Of a stretch of DNA of 43,135 nucleotides, positions 26,875 to 35,978 are shown one piece after another (the first letter of the stretch is position 1; every line of letters starts with the position of its first letter). This DNA comes from Allobosea sp. AAP35 (lineage in GTDB: Bacteria > Pseudomonadota > Alphaproteobacteria > Rhizobiales > Beijerinckiaceae), in contig NZ_LJHQ01000030.1 in assembly GCF_001295925.1 (NCBI RefSeq), positions 1 through 43,135 of the forward strand, in the 5' to 3' direction. The notes beneath the pieces were generated by a model. The model saw nothing but the letters and a program-made list of their open reading frames with translations, searched no databases and was not told the origin of the DNA. The position numbers and the translations under genes are program-made.

Positions 26875-29800
26875 ATGGCCACAAGCCTGCCCTGGAGCGT
26901 GAAGGGCGTCGATCCCCGCACCCGCGACGCCGCCAAGGCCGCCGCAAGGCGCGCCGGCATGACGCTGGGCGAATGGCTCGACCACAAGCTGCGCGAGGAG
27001 GAGCCCACCGAGGCGCCCGCGCCTGAACAGCTGGACATCGCCGCCCTGTCGGAGCGACTCGCACGGCTGTCCCAGGGCCAGATGGACACCGCCCCACAGC
27101 AGATCGCGAGCGCCCCCAGGAGCGCCCCTCAGCCCTCGCGGGATGAAATCGACGCCGTCCTGGCCCAGGCGGCCAGCATCGAGAAACTGACCCGGGAATC
27201 CAGCGCCAAGACCGTCGGCGCGCTCGATTCGATCGCGCGCTGGATCGAGACTGCCGAGAGCCGGATGACCGCCGGCGAGCGGGCCGCGGCAGAGCGCCAG
27301 GACCGCGCCACCAGTGTCATCGCCGACGCGATCAAGACGATGGGCGAGCGGCTTGCCGAGATCGAACTGCGGGCCAGCGAGCCCCAGCGCGCGGCCGTCC
27401 GAGCCGGGCAGCCGCCCAGCCGGGCAGGATCGGCGCCCGCGCGGGCCGAGCATGCGCCGCGCCTCGCCTTCAACCGTGACGGCCTTGCCGCTGCCGTCAC
27501 CGATATTCGCACCCGCCAGCGCATGCTTGATGACGAGGAGACCGCTCCCCTTCGCCAGCCGGCGATGGCTGAGAGCCGTATTTCAGCCCTGCGGAACGAT
27601 CTGCGTGAGCTCAGCGCGCGCATCGCACCTGCCGCCACGCGCTCCGAGCGTCCCGTTGCGCCGGTGGCCCTGTCCGCCGCCCCCGTTTCAGCCGGGGAGC
27701 CTGCCGGGATTCTTTCCGCCATGCGCCAGCCCGCTCCGGCGTACCAGCCGCAGCTCGGCCAGATCGAGGCGATGCTCGCCGATCTGGGCGCGCGCCTCGA
27801 CCGGCTCGACAAGCGCGATCGGCTGGACCCGATCCTGAAGCCGCTCGCCCGCATCGAATCCGAGGTGTCGCGGCTGTCGCAGGACAATTCCGGGCCGAGC
27901 TTCCAGCGTTTCGAACATGAGATTGCCCATCTGGCCGGCAAGGTCGACGCGCTGGCCGCCCGTGGCGGCGATCGCACGATGCTGGTCCCCCTGCAGCGGG
28001 ATATCGCCGAATTGCGCGACGTCCTGACCAGCAGCGGCAGCGAGGCGCGTCTGGGGGAATTGTCGCAGCAGGTTTCCGCCCTGTCCTTCGAGATTAACCG
28101 GCTGCGCGACAACCAGCCCGACGGCCGCGAACTCAACAGCCTGACGGCGGCGATCGACGAGATTCGCGACGCCATCCTCGCCGATCGCAGCCAGTCCCGC
28201 CTGGCGGACCTGGAACCGCTCGCCGCCCTGTCGCGCCAGATCGAGTCCCTGGCGAGCAAGGTCGATATGCGCCCCAGCCGCCAGATCGAGGACCGGATCG
28301 ACCTGCTGCAGGAGCGCATCGAGGCGCTGGCCGAGAAGGGCCCCGCAGCGGTGACGCGCCAGATCGAGGCCCTGGCCGGCCGGATCGAGAATCTCGCAGC
28401 CTCGAGCAGCCTGGCCCATCTTGTCGCCGACGGCCATGCGCCACAGATCGCGCCGGTCGATCTCGGCCCCGTCGAAGAGATGCTGCGCAACCTCGCCGAC
28501 AAGATCGACGAAGCCGGCCGGCCGGGCGCCGAGGCAGGGTCGTTCGACGCTCTCGAACGCCAGATCTCCGGCCTGGCCCAGAGGCTCGATGCCGCCGCCG
28601 CGACGCGCGCCGCCGATAGCGGCATGGAACGCACGCTGCAGGATCTCGTCGTCCATCTGCGCTCGCTGCGTGAGGAAACCACCGAGGCGGCCGAACGTGC
28701 GGCGCGCACGGCGATGTCGGACCATCTGGGCAAGGTATCCCAGCCCGATAGCGGCATTGCCGAACTGAGCACGCTGGTCTCGGGGCTGCACGAGACGCAC
28801 GCCTCGACCGGGCGCGAGACGCAGGACGCGATCGGCGCTGTCCACCAGACGCTCGAAACCATCATCTCCAGGCTGTCCAGCCTCGAGGCCGAGTTGATCG
28901 CCGACAGGCAGGCCACGGCCGCTCAAGCCGCGCGGACTCCCATGCCTCCGCGTCTGGCCGCTGAGGATCGCCCGCCCGTCAAGCCTGCCGTGATGCCCGC
29001 CGCCATGACGCTGGCTATGGCAGACCGGATCGCGGCTCCAGAGCGCGCCGCGCCGGCCAAGGCCGAGATGGCCGCTCCCCCAGCCCCTGCCGCCGCCTCC
29101 CCGATCGCCGCAGCGCTGGACCTGCCGCTGGAGCCAGGCTCCGGCCGGCCGCGCGCGGATGCGGCCATGGTTGCAGGGCACGACCAGCAATCGATCCGGC
29201 AGAACCTGATCGCGGCGGCCAGGCGCTCGGCGAAGGCTGCGACCGACGCCGCCTCGGCCGCACCGAGCGCAGCACCGGAATCCGCCAAGAGCGGCGGTCG
29301 GCTCAAGGAAATCATGGAGAAGCGGAAGCGCCCGCTCCTGCTGGGTCTCGCCGCGCTCGTGCTGGCTCTCGGCACGGCCCATCTCGTCTCGAACGCGCTG
29401 CAGGGGCCTCGCACGGCGGCGACCGGCGACACAGTGCAGAGCCCGATCACGCCCACAGAGCAGGCTCCCGCCGAACTGCCCGCCAAGGACCAGAACTCGG
29501 CTCTGCAGCCCTCCCCGGCGCCTGCGGCAACCGCGGCCGCAGCATCGGCTGCCGACATCACCGGTTCCACCGTACAGCCCTCCCTGCCAGCGACCGCCGA
29601 CCCGGCCACGCCCGAACCCGTGCAGTCCGTGACCGGCCTCGGCGAATTACCGGCCGGGCTCGGCAGCGCCGGCCTGCGCAAGGCCGCGCTCGATGGCGAT
29701 GCGCGCGCGGTCTACGAAATCGCGGGCCGCGCGGCTGACGGACCGACCGCCTCGCGCGATCCCAAACTGGCGTTGCGGCTGTTCGAGCGCGCGGCCGTTG

Positions 29801-30330
29801 CCGGCCTCGCCCCGGCGCAGTTTCGCCTCGGCAACATGTTCGAGAAAGGCATCGGCACCGCGCGCGACCTCTCGCTCGCGCGGGTTTGGTACACGCGCGC
29901 CGCCGAGCGCGGAAACGCCAAGGCGATGCACAATCTCGCAGTGCTGCATGCCGAAGGCGTGTCCGGCAAGCCGGACTATGCCACGGCGACCGAGTGGTTC
30001 CGCCGCGCTGCGGAACTGGGTGTTCGTGACAGCCAGTACAATCTCGCCGTGCTGCTGGGTCGCGGGCTCGGCGCACCGACCGACCTCGTCCAATCCTATC
30101 TCTGGTTCTCGGTTGCGGCGGGCCAGGGCGATGAGGACGCGGGCCGCAAGCGCGACGAGGTCGGCCAGCGGCTAAGCGCCACCGATCTTGCCGCGGCAAA
30201 AGCCGAGGCGGCCAACTGGAAGCCCAAGCCGACGGCCAATGCTGCCAACGAGGTGACACCGCCCGCCAAGGGCTGGGACGAACCGCCGACGGCCGCCGCC
30301 AAAAAGCCGGCGAAGCCGGCGCGGACCTGA
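26875..30330 (+). CDS. podJ: PodJ-like polarity/localisation protein with Sel1 repeats
   Basis: A 1151-residue membrane protein. The N-terminal PWSVKGVDPRTRDAAKAAAR is typical of Hyphomicrobiales PodJ-like proteins. A long coiled-coil/heptad region (about 30-690) follows, an Ala/Pro-rich stretch, one membrane span (about 822-842, after KRKRP), a periplasmic linker, and four or so Sel1-like repeats (about 925-1110; for example LALRLFERAAVAGLAPAQFR and ARVWYTRAAERGNAKAMHNL). In Caulobacter PodJ marks the new pole and recruits PleC and CpaE. GGAGG lies 11 bases upstream. No peptidoglycan-binding domain is seen at the C-terminus, unlike Caulobacter PodJ. Role is inferred from architecture. Confidence 0.87.
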   Translation: MATSLPWSVKGVDPRTRDAAKAAARRAGMTLGEWLDHKLREEEPTEAPAPEQLDIAALSERLARLSQGQMDTAPQQIASAPRSAPQPSRDEIDAVLAQAASIEKLTRESSAKTVGALDSIARWIETAESRMTAGERAAAERQDRATSVIADAIKTMGERLAEIELRASEPQRAAVRAGQPPSRAGSAPARAEHAPRLAFNRDGLAAAVTDIRTRQRMLDDEETAPLRQPAMAESRISALRNDLRELSARIAPAATRSERPVAPVALSAAPVSAGEPAGILSAMRQPAPAYQPQLGQIEAMLADLGARLDRLDKRDRLDPILKPLARIESEVSRLSQDNSGPSFQRFEHEIAHLAGKVDALAARGGDRTMLVPLQRDIAELRDVLTSSGSEARLGELSQQVSALSFEINRLRDNQPDGRELNSLTAAIDEIRDAILADRSQSRLADLEPLAALSRQIESLASKVDMRPSRQIEDRIDLLQERIEALAEKGPAAVTRQIEALAGRIENLAASSSLAHLVADGHAPQIAPVDLGPVEEMLRNLADKIDEAGRPGAEAGSFDALERQISGLAQRLDAAAATRAADSGMERTLQDLVVHLRSLREETTEAAERAARTAMSDHLGKVSQPDSGIAELSTLVSGLHETHASTGRETQDAIGAVHQTLETIISRLSSLEAELIADRQATAAQAARTPMPPRLAAEDRPPVKPAVMPAAMTLAMADRIAAPERAAPAKAEMAAPPAPAAASPIAAALDLPLEPGSGRPRADAAMVAGHDQQSIRQNLIAAARRSAKAATDAASAAPSAAPESAKSGGRLKEIMEKRKRPLLLGLAALVLALGTAHLVSNALQGPRTAATGDTVQSPITPTEQAPAELPAKDQNSALQPSPAPAATAAAASAADITGSTVQPSLPATADPATPEPVQSVTGLGELPAGLGSAGLRKAALDGDARAVYEIAGRAADGPTASRDPKLALRLFERAAVAGLAPAQFRLGNMFEKGIGTARDLSLARVWYTRAAERGNAKAMHNLAVLHAEGVSGKPDYATATEWFRRAAELGVRDSQYNLAVLLGRGLGAPTDLVQSYLWFSVAAGQGDEDAGRKRDEVGQRLSATDLAAAKAEAANWKPKPTANAANEVTPPAKGWDEPPTAAAKKPAKPART

Positions 30331-30373
30331 CGGCCCGGACTTGACGACTTGGACCACGGCTCGCAGATGCAGA

Positions 30374-30394
30374 TCCGGCGCCACGAGCGCCGGA
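30374..30394 (+). terminator. Hairpin after the podJ-like gene
   Basis: Perfect 8-bp arms TCCGGCGC and GCGCCGGA with loop CACGA, 44 bases after the stop at 30330. The downstream sequence (GCCGTCATGGTTTCG) has only a weak T run. Position suits a terminator. Confidence 0.4.
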
Positions 30395-30552
30395 GCCGTC
30401 ATGGTTTCGACGCGTTGGCACGCCATCAGGACGCTCCATTGCCCACCAGGAGCCGCTGACGGTATCGCGGCCAGGCATCATGCCTTAACCGATTGGGCGT
30501 AAAGGTCGGCTTCGATCCGTCGATCGGTACAAGCGACGCGTGAGGAGCCGGG

Positions 30553-31482
30553 GTGCAGATCTATCTTCCGATCGCCGAATTGCCGATCAGCATCCTCACC
30601 GTGCTGGGGTTGAGCGGCGCGGTCGGTTTCATCTCCGGCCTGTTCGGCGTCGGCGGCGGCTTTCTTCTGACACCGCTGCTGATCTTTCTCGACATTCCCC
30701 CGGCAGTGGCGGTGGCGACGGTTGCCGCGCAGGTCGCCGGTTCGTCGACCACGGGCGTGCTGACCTATTGGCGCCGGCGGGCGCTCGACTTCAAGCTCGG
30801 CGGCATCCTCGTCGCGGGCGGCATTCTGGGCACCGTGATCGGCGTGTTGTTCTTCAACTCGATGCGCCGGCTCGGCCAGCTCGAGCTCGTCATTACCCTG
30901 TCCTATGTGACGCTGTTCACGATCATTGGCGGGTTGATGCTGACGGATGCATTGCGGGCGATGCTGCGCGTGCGTGCCGGCAAGCCGGCGCGGCGGAAAC
31001 GTCAGGCAGGCACCCATCCCTGGTGGATGGGCCTGCCCTGGCGCATGCGCTTTCCGCATTCGCAACTCTATTGCAGCGTAATCCCGATCGCGACCCTGGC
31101 CATCGTCATCGGTTTCATCGGCGCGGTGCTCGGCGTCGGCGGCGGCTTCATCCTCGTGCCGGCGCTGATCTACTTCTTCCGCATTCCGCCGGCGGTCGTG
31201 GTCGGGACCTCGCTGTTCCAGATCTTGATGACGATGACCGGCGCGACGCTCCTGCACGCGATGACCAACCAGTCGGTCGATCTCGTGCTGGCGATCCTCC
31301 TGCTGCTGGGCGGGGTGATCGGTGCCCAGTTCGGCGGTCGCGCGGCACGCAATCTTAACGTCGAGTCGTTTCGCCTGCTGCTGGCACTGCTGATCCTGTC
31401 TGTCGGCCTGCGCTTCGCCATCGAGCTGTTCATTCCGCCCAGCGAGCCGTTTTCCGTGGTCACGTCGGAGGGTCCGCGATGA
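30553..31482 (+). CDS. TSUP-family (TauE/SafE) anion exporter
   Basis: A 309-residue inner-membrane protein of the TSUP family, which moves sulfite, sulfoacetate or other organosulfur anions. It has two repeated halves, each with the family GFISGLFGVGGGFLLTPLL / GFIGAVLGVGGGFILVPALI motif and PPAVAVAT / PPAVVVGTS, and about eight membrane spans. The start is GTG at 30553 with GAGGAG six bases before it. Its stop overlaps the next start by four bases (ATGA), so the two proteins are probably made together. Substrate unknown. Confidence 0.92.
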   Translation: MQIYLPIAELPISILTVLGLSGAVGFISGLFGVGGGFLLTPLLIFLDIPPAVAVATVAAQVAGSSTTGVLTYWRRRALDFKLGGILVAGGILGTVIGVLFFNSMRRLGQLELVITLSYVTLFTIIGGLMLTDALRAMLRVRAGKPARRKRQAGTHPWWMGLPWRMRFPHSQLYCSVIPIATLAIVIGFIGAVLGVGGGFILVPALIYFFRIPPAVVVGTSLFQILMTMTGATLLHAMTNQSVDLVLAILLLLGGVIGAQFGGRAARNLNVESFRLLLALLILSVGLRFAIELFIPPSEPFSVVTSEGPR

Positions 31483-32252
31483 ATCGCGCGGGTCGCCTTT
31501 TTGCTGTTCTCGCGCTGCTTGCTGGCTCCGCATGGTCCGCGCAGGCCGAGTCGCTGATCGCGGCGATGTCGAGCCATCAGATTCTGATCACCTCCAACTA
31601 TACCGGCAGCCAACTCACGGTCTTTGGTGTGGTCGAGCGCGACGGGCGCACCGTCGCCCGCGCCGACCCCTATGACATCGTGGTGACCGCGCGCGGTCCC
31701 CGTCGCATGCTGCTGGTGCGCGAGAAGGAGCGGCTCGGACCGATCTGGATCAACCGCACGCAGCGGCGGTTTCCCGACAGCTCGCTTTTCCTGACCGTGG
31801 CGAGCAATCGGCCGTTGAGCGAGATCATGAGCCCGGAGACGGCGCTCCGCGAGCGCATCGGGCTCGAAAACGCCCAGAAGATGAAGGATGCCGGGCTGGA
31901 TCTCGACCTCACGACATCGCGCTTTCAGGCCGGGCTGATCCGTATCCTCGAAGAGAGGGGGCTTTATCTGGCCGAGGAGCGCGGCGTGACCTTTTTGTCG
32001 AGCACCGTGTTCAGCGCACCCATCAACGTGCCCGCAACGGCCCCGACGGGGTCTTACGAGATCGACATCGTGCTCTATGCGGGCGGCGTGCCGCTTGCTC
32101 GCCAGACCACCAATTTCGAGGTTGTGAAGAGCGGGATGGAGCAGCGCCTCGCCTCGGGCGCTCATGAATGGCCGCTGATCTACGGGCTCGTCACTGTGCT
32201 GATGGCGCTGCTGCTGGGTTGGCTCGCCAGCGTGGTGTTCCGGCGCGACTGA
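31479..32252 (+). CDS. TIGR02186-type alphaproteobacterial membrane protein
   Basis: 257 residues with a signal peptide (MNRAGRLFAVLALLAGSAWSAQA), a periplasmic beta-rich domain, and one C-terminal membrane span (about 232-253) followed by RRD. This matches the alphaproteobacterial TIGR02186 family, which is typically encoded next to a TSUP exporter. Motifs: ILITSNYTGSQLTVFG, YDIVVTARGPRRMLLVREKE, GPIWIN, and FSAPINVPATAP. It is translationally coupled to the exporter gene, suggesting a periplasmic partner or gate of the transporter. Function unproven. Confidence 0.85.
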   Translation: MNRAGRLFAVLALLAGSAWSAQAESLIAAMSSHQILITSNYTGSQLTVFGVVERDGRTVARADPYDIVVTARGPRRMLLVREKERLGPIWINRTQRRFPDSSLFLTVASNRPLSEIMSPETALRERIGLENAQKMKDAGLDLDLTTSRFQAGLIRILEERGLYLAEERGVTFLSSTVFSAPINVPATAPTGSYEIDIVLYAGGVPLARQTTNFEVVKSGMEQRLASGAHEWPLIYGLVTVLMALLLGWLASVVFRRD

Positions 32253-32270
32253 ACACCATCCCCTTCGTCG

Positions 32271-33527
32271 TCAGCCGACCAGCAGCTCATAGGCGAGGAA
32301 AGGGACGATGGTTCCTTCCACGACGGTCGTCAGATCCTCGGCAAGCGCGACAAGACCGTCCGTGCGGGTCAGCGAGGTCAGCACGCCGGCCCCGTCCTGC
32401 GGGTGCTTGCGGGCGATCATCACGCCATCGGCGGCCGGCTCCAGCGAGACGCGGACGAATTCGCGCCGGCCCTCCTTCTTGCGATACGCAAAGCCGAGCC
32501 GCACCGGCAAGGCGAGAGGCCTGGGGCATGTCGTGCCGGCCAGTTGCGCGATCATCACGCGCGCAACGAAGGCGAACGTCACGAAGACCGCGACCGGATT
32601 GCCAGGCAGCCCGATGAAGGGCGTCGTGCCTACGCGACCCAGAGCCACGGGGCGGCCGGGCTTGATGCCGATGCGCCAGAAGGCGAGCTCCCCGACCTGC
32701 TCGACCGCCGCCTTGACGTGGTCCTCCTCGCCGGTGGACACGCCGCCCGAGGTCAGAACGAGGTCGCATGAGGCAGCTGCCTCGGACAGGCGCTGCGCGA
32801 GGCCGACAGGTTCGTCGGGCAGGATCCCGAGATCGACGATGTCAGCTCCCGCGCGGGCGACCATGGCGCGCAGCAAGGCGCGGTTGGCGTCGTAGATCGC
32901 GGCCGGGGGCAATGGCTGGCCCGGCTCGATCAGCTCGTCCCCGGTCGAAAACAGCGCGATGCGGGGCCGGCGCCGCACCGTCAGCTGCGTCAGGCCAAGA
33001 GCAGCGAGCAAGGCGAGATCCTGCGGCCGCAGACGCTGGCCGGCGGATGCCGCCAGCGCGCCGCAGGCGATGTCCTCTCCGGCGGGCCGGGCATTGGCGC
33101 CGCGGGCCAGCCCCGGCGGTAGCGTCGCCACGCCATCAGCGAGCGTCACATCCTCCTGCATGAAGACGGTGTCGGCACCCGGCGGCAGCGGCGCGCCGGT
33201 GAAGACGCGTACAGCCACGCCCTGGGTCGTCACGGTTTGCGCATCGGCGCCCGCAGGGACCCGCCCCGCGACAGGCAGGTGCGAGCGGCCCTGCGCCGCG
33301 AGATCGGCGAAGCGCACGGCATAGCCATCGACGGCGGAATTGGCGAAGGGGGGCAGATCGAGCGGCGCCGCGACATCCGCAGCCAGCACCCTGCCATCGG
33401 CCTGCGCAAGCGCGACCGTCTCGACGCCGGCCACGGGCAGGACCATGTCGGCGACGCGCGCGCCGGCCTGCTCCAGCGTCATCAGAGCGCCACCGAAGGC
33501 CTCGCTGTCCCGGCTCAGCTGCGCCAT
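32271..33527 (-). CDS. moeA: Molybdopterin molybdotransferase MoeA
   Basis: Inserts molybdenum into adenylylated molybdopterin. 418 residues from the ATG at 33527 (an open frame runs to 33716 but overlaps mobB). Domains in order: N-terminal lid/domain with DLPPFANSAVDGYAVR, the MPT-binding domain with FSTGDELIEPGQPL and TSGGVSTGEEDHVK, GIKPGRPVALG, GLPGNPVAVFVTF, and the C-terminal beta-barrel domain. It follows mobB by seven bases. With mobB it supplies the bis-MGD cofactor of the formate dehydrogenase just upstream. Confidence 0.95.
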   Translation of the reverse strand: MAQLSRDSEAFGGALMTLEQAGARVADMVLPVAGVETVALAQADGRVLAADVAAPLDLPPFANSAVDGYAVRFADLAAQGRSHLPVAGRVPAGADAQTVTTQGVAVRVFTGAPLPPGADTVFMQEDVTLADGVATLPPGLARGANARPAGEDIACGALAASAGQRLRPQDLALLAALGLTQLTVRRRPRIALFSTGDELIEPGQPLPPAAIYDANRALLRAMVARAGADIVDLGILPDEPVGLAQRLSEAAASCDLVLTSGGVSTGEEDHVKAAVEQVGELAFWRIGIKPGRPVALGRVGTTPFIGLPGNPVAVFVTFAFVARVMIAQLAGTTCPRPLALPVRLGFAYRKKEGRREFVRVSLEPAADGVMIARKHPQDGAGVLTSLTRTDGLVALAEDLTTVVEGTIVPFLAYELLVG

Positions 33528-33534
33528 GGTCGTC

Positions 33535-34065
33535 TCACTTGGCAGGTCCCGCTTGCGCCAGCACGGCAACCAGCGGTTGCGCTCGGTCCAGAATGATATC
33601 GGCGATGGCGGCCATGTCATCGAGGCCGACGACCGGGCGGCCGGCCTCCGGAAAGGCCTGGTCGCTGGCGATGGCGACGATCGTCTCGTCACCGGGATGC
33701 AGCGGCGGCTTGCCATTCGCGCTGCGGTGGATCTCGATCTTGGCGTGGGGCTGGCGCTTGAAACCCTCGACGATCACGAGATCGACCGGCGACAGGCGGG
33801 CGAGCAGATCGATCATCGAGGCCTCGGGCTCGCCCCGCAATTCGCGCATCAGGGCCCAGCGGCGCTCCGAGGAGATCAGCACCTCGCGCGCGCCCGCCTC
33901 GCGATGGGCAAAAGAGTCCTTGCCCGGCGTATCGAGATCGAAGGCGTGATGGGCATGCTTGATGGTCGAAACCGAAAGGCCGCGCCGTCCCAGCTCGGGA
34001 ATGAGGCGGGTCAGCACGGTGGTCTTGCCCGCGCCGCTCCATCCCGCCAGTCCGATCACGCGCAT
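33535..34065 (-). CDS. mobB: Molybdopterin-guanine dinucleotide biosynthesis protein MobB
   Basis: GTP-binding accessory protein for MGD cofactor synthesis, 176 residues. Walker A is GWSGAGKTT (residues 8-16); TIKHAHHAFDLDTPGKDS and LVIVEGFKRQPHAKIEIHR are family motifs. The ATG at 34065 has AAGGG six bases upstream; a TTG at 34071 is less likely. First gene of a two-gene unit with moeA, placed after the formate dehydrogenase genes but separated from them by a strong terminator hairpin, so it may have its own or readthrough transcription. Confidence 0.95.
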   Translation of the reverse strand: MRVIGLAGWSGAGKTTVLTRLIPELGRRGLSVSTIKHAHHAFDLDTPGKDSFAHREAGAREVLISSERRWALMRELRGEPEASMIDLLARLSPVDLVIVEGFKRQPHAKIEIHRSANGKPPLHPGDETIVAIASDQAFPEAGRPVVGLDDMAAIADIILDRAQPLVAVLAQAGPAK

Positions 34066-34086
34066 CGCCAACCCTTGTCAAATGAA

Positions 34087-34110
34087 AACCGGGCGCCTTG
34101 GCGCCCGGTT
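34087..34110 (-). terminator. Rho-independent terminator after the formate dehydrogenase genes
   Basis: A perfect 11-bp dyad, AACCGGGCGCC and GGCGCCCGGTT, around a tight loop. On the minus strand the stem is followed by TTTTCATTTG, a fair U tract. It lies between the gamma-subunit stop (34148) and the mobB start (34065), so it ends the fdh transcript or attenuates transcription into mobB-moeA. Confidence 0.75.
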
Positions 34111-34147
34111 GTCTTCGGTCAGCCTCTTGTTCCGGTCAAGGCCGGCG

Positions 34148-35155
34148 TCATTCCGCCGGCTGAAGCCGAGGACCGGGATTGACCTGGCCCTTCTCGATCT
34201 CTTCCTCGACCCAGAGCGAATGGTGCGCCTTGGCCCAGTTCAGATCGACCTCGCCGGAGCCCATGGCGTCAAAGGCGCCCTCCATGCCGATCGAGCCGAT
34301 ATAGATGTGACCGAGCATCAGGGCGACCATCAGCACCGAGACGATGCCGTGGACGACGTTCCAGAACTGCAGGTTGAGGACGCCACCCGCGTAGAACGGG
34401 AACAGCAGGTAGAAGCCCGAGACCGACAGCGCCGCGCCGCCCAGAACCACGCTCCAGAACACAACCTTTTGGCCCGCGTTGAAGCGCCTGGCCGGCGGGT
34501 GGCCCTTGGTGAAGATGCCGCCGCCGGCCGCCAGCCAGCGCACGTCAAGCGCGTTCGGGATGTTGTCCTTGATCCAGACCACGAACATCATGACGACGCC
34601 CAGCATGAACGGCCAGGCCAGGAAATTGTGCGACCATTTGGCGACCACGGACAGGTTGGTGAAAGCCTGCGGCCCGATCAGCGGCAGCAGTACGAGCTTG
34701 CCGAAGGTGACGTTCAGACCCGACAGCGCCAGGATGATGAAGCAGGCTGCCGTCAGCCAGTGCATGAAACGCTCAAAGGCGTTGAAGCGCGTCAGCGTGC
34801 TGCCAGCGGGGCCCGCTTCGGTGCGGATGCGGCCGCGGATCAGGTAGAAGGCCGTCAGGATAAGCAGCATGCCGAGCACCGATACGGCGGCGATCCACAG
34901 CATCGTGCCCTGGTGGAATTGGCGCCAGTCGCGACCCGCCGGACGCTCCAGCGTGGCCGCTCTCTGGTCGGGAATCGACACGCGACCCTGGAGTTCGGCT
35001 TCGCGATTGCCCTTCAGGACGTCGAGGAACTGCTGCTCGCGCACTGCATCGGCAGTCGGGTTGACCTGCTGGGCGGAAGCGGGAACGGCGAAAGCGACCG
35101 CGAAGGTCAAAAGCAGTCCGGTGACCAGAAGGCCGATGTGGGCGCCCAAACGCAT
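34148..35155 (-). CDS. fdhC: Formate dehydrogenase gamma subunit (cytochrome b)
   Basis: Membrane subunit of 335 residues that takes electrons from the iron-sulfur subunit to quinone through two b hemes. It has a cleavable signal-like leader (MRLGAHIGLLVTGLLLTFAV), a periplasmic segment, then about five spans. Likely heme His ligands lie in FERFMHWLTAAC, KWSHNFLAWPF and VVHGIVSVLMVALMLGHIY. The frame extends to 35422, but AGAGGA lies seven bases before the ATG at 35155 and the leader begins there. The beta gene ends 211 bases upstream, an unusual gap inside an operon, filled with repeat-like sequence. Confidence 0.92.
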   Translation of the reverse strand: MRLGAHIGLLVTGLLLTFAVAFAVPASAQQVNPTADAVREQQFLDVLKGNREAELQGRVSIPDQRAATLERPAGRDWRQFHQGTMLWIAAVSVLGMLLILTAFYLIRGRIRTEAGPAGSTLTRFNAFERFMHWLTAACFIILALSGLNVTFGKLVLLPLIGPQAFTNLSVVAKWSHNFLAWPFMLGVVMMFVVWIKDNIPNALDVRWLAAGGGIFTKGHPPARRFNAGQKVVFWSVVLGGAALSVSGFYLLFPFYAGGVLNLQFWNVVHGIVSVLMVALMLGHIYIGSIGMEGAFDAMGSGEVDLNWAKAHHSLWVEEEIEKGQVNPGPRLQPAE

Positions 35156-35224
35156 GAAGAAGTCCTCTCGCAAAAGCGCGGTCGCGTGAATTGAAGCGTG
35201 TTGTGCGGTCATCGACCATTCCCC

Positions 35225-35350
35225 CGCCGTCATCCTGGACAGCGGCGAAGCCGCCAAAGCCCTGGATTGATCCTGGAACTCCAGATCCGCCTTGAGATGA
35301 ACCCCGGGACGACCTGTGTCGCCCCGGATGTCCGGCAGTGTCCCGGAGAA
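35225..35350. repeat. Extragenic palindrome-rich spacer in the fdh operon
   Basis: The spacer between the beta and gamma genes is full of short complementary blocks: CATCCTGGAC with TGATCCTGGA/CTCCAGATC, and ACCCCGGGACGAC with GTCGCCCCGG and GTGTCCCGG. This resembles the imperfect CATCCxGGAC-type extragenic repeats common in Hyphomicrobiales genomes. Exact boundaries are uncertain. Confidence 0.45.
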
Positions 35351-35366
35351 CGAAATCGCCCGCGTG

Positions 35367-35963
35367 TCAGATCGCGATCGTCTCTTTATAGGCCGTCTGC
35401 CAGCCCCAGGCGCCCGAGCCATAGCCGCGCTTCACCACCCGCTCCTTGTAGATCTGGGCGATGATCTCGCCGTCGCCGGCGAGAAGGGACTTGGTCGAGC
35501 ACATCTCGGCGCAGAGCGGCAGCTTGCCTTCGGCCAGCCGGTTCGAGCCATATTTCTGGAACTCGGCCGGCGAGAGATCGACCTCCGGGCCGCCGGCGCA
35601 GAAGGTGCACTTGTCCATCTTGCCGCGCGAACCGAAGTTGCCGACCTTGGGATATTGCGGCGCGCCGAAGGGGCAGGCGTAGAAGCAATAACCGCAGCCG
35701 ATGCAGAGATCCTTGCTGTGCAGCACCACGGCGTCGGCCGTGGTGTAGAAGCAGTCGACCGGGCAGACTGCGGCGCAGGGCGCGTCGGTGCAGTGCATGC
35801 AGGCCATCGAGATCGAACGCTCGCCGGGCTTGCCGTCATTGATGGTGACAACGCGCCGACGGTTGATGCCCCAGGGCACGTCGTTCTCGTTCTTGCAGGC
35901 GGTGACGCAGGCGTTGCACTCGATGCAACGATCGGCGTCGCAGAGGAATTTCATCCGAGCCAT
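35367..35963 (-). CDS. fdhB: Formate dehydrogenase beta subunit (4Fe-4S ferredoxin)
   Basis: Electron-transfer subunit of 198 residues with four [4Fe-4S] clusters: Cys13/16/19/23, Cys55/58/63/67, Cys87/90/93/97, and Cys119/122/151/155. There is no signal peptide or C-terminal membrane helix, in contrast to the 300-residue FdoH/FdnH, so it should ride out with the alpha subunit through Tat. Size and cluster pattern match the FdhB of three-subunit periplasmic enzymes such as the Methylorubrum FDH3 type. It starts 15 bases after the alpha stop. Confidence 0.95.
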   Translation of the reverse strand: MARMKFLCDADRCIECNACVTACKNENDVPWGINRRRVVTINDGKPGERSISMACMHCTDAPCAAVCPVDCFYTTADAVVLHSKDLCIGCGYCFYACPFGAPQYPKVGNFGSRGKMDKCTFCAGGPEVDLSPAEFQKYGSNRLAEGKLPLCAEMCSTKSLLAGDGEIIAQIYKERVVKRGYGSGAWGWQTAYKETIAI

Positions 35964-35978
35964 GATTTCAGTTTCCCC

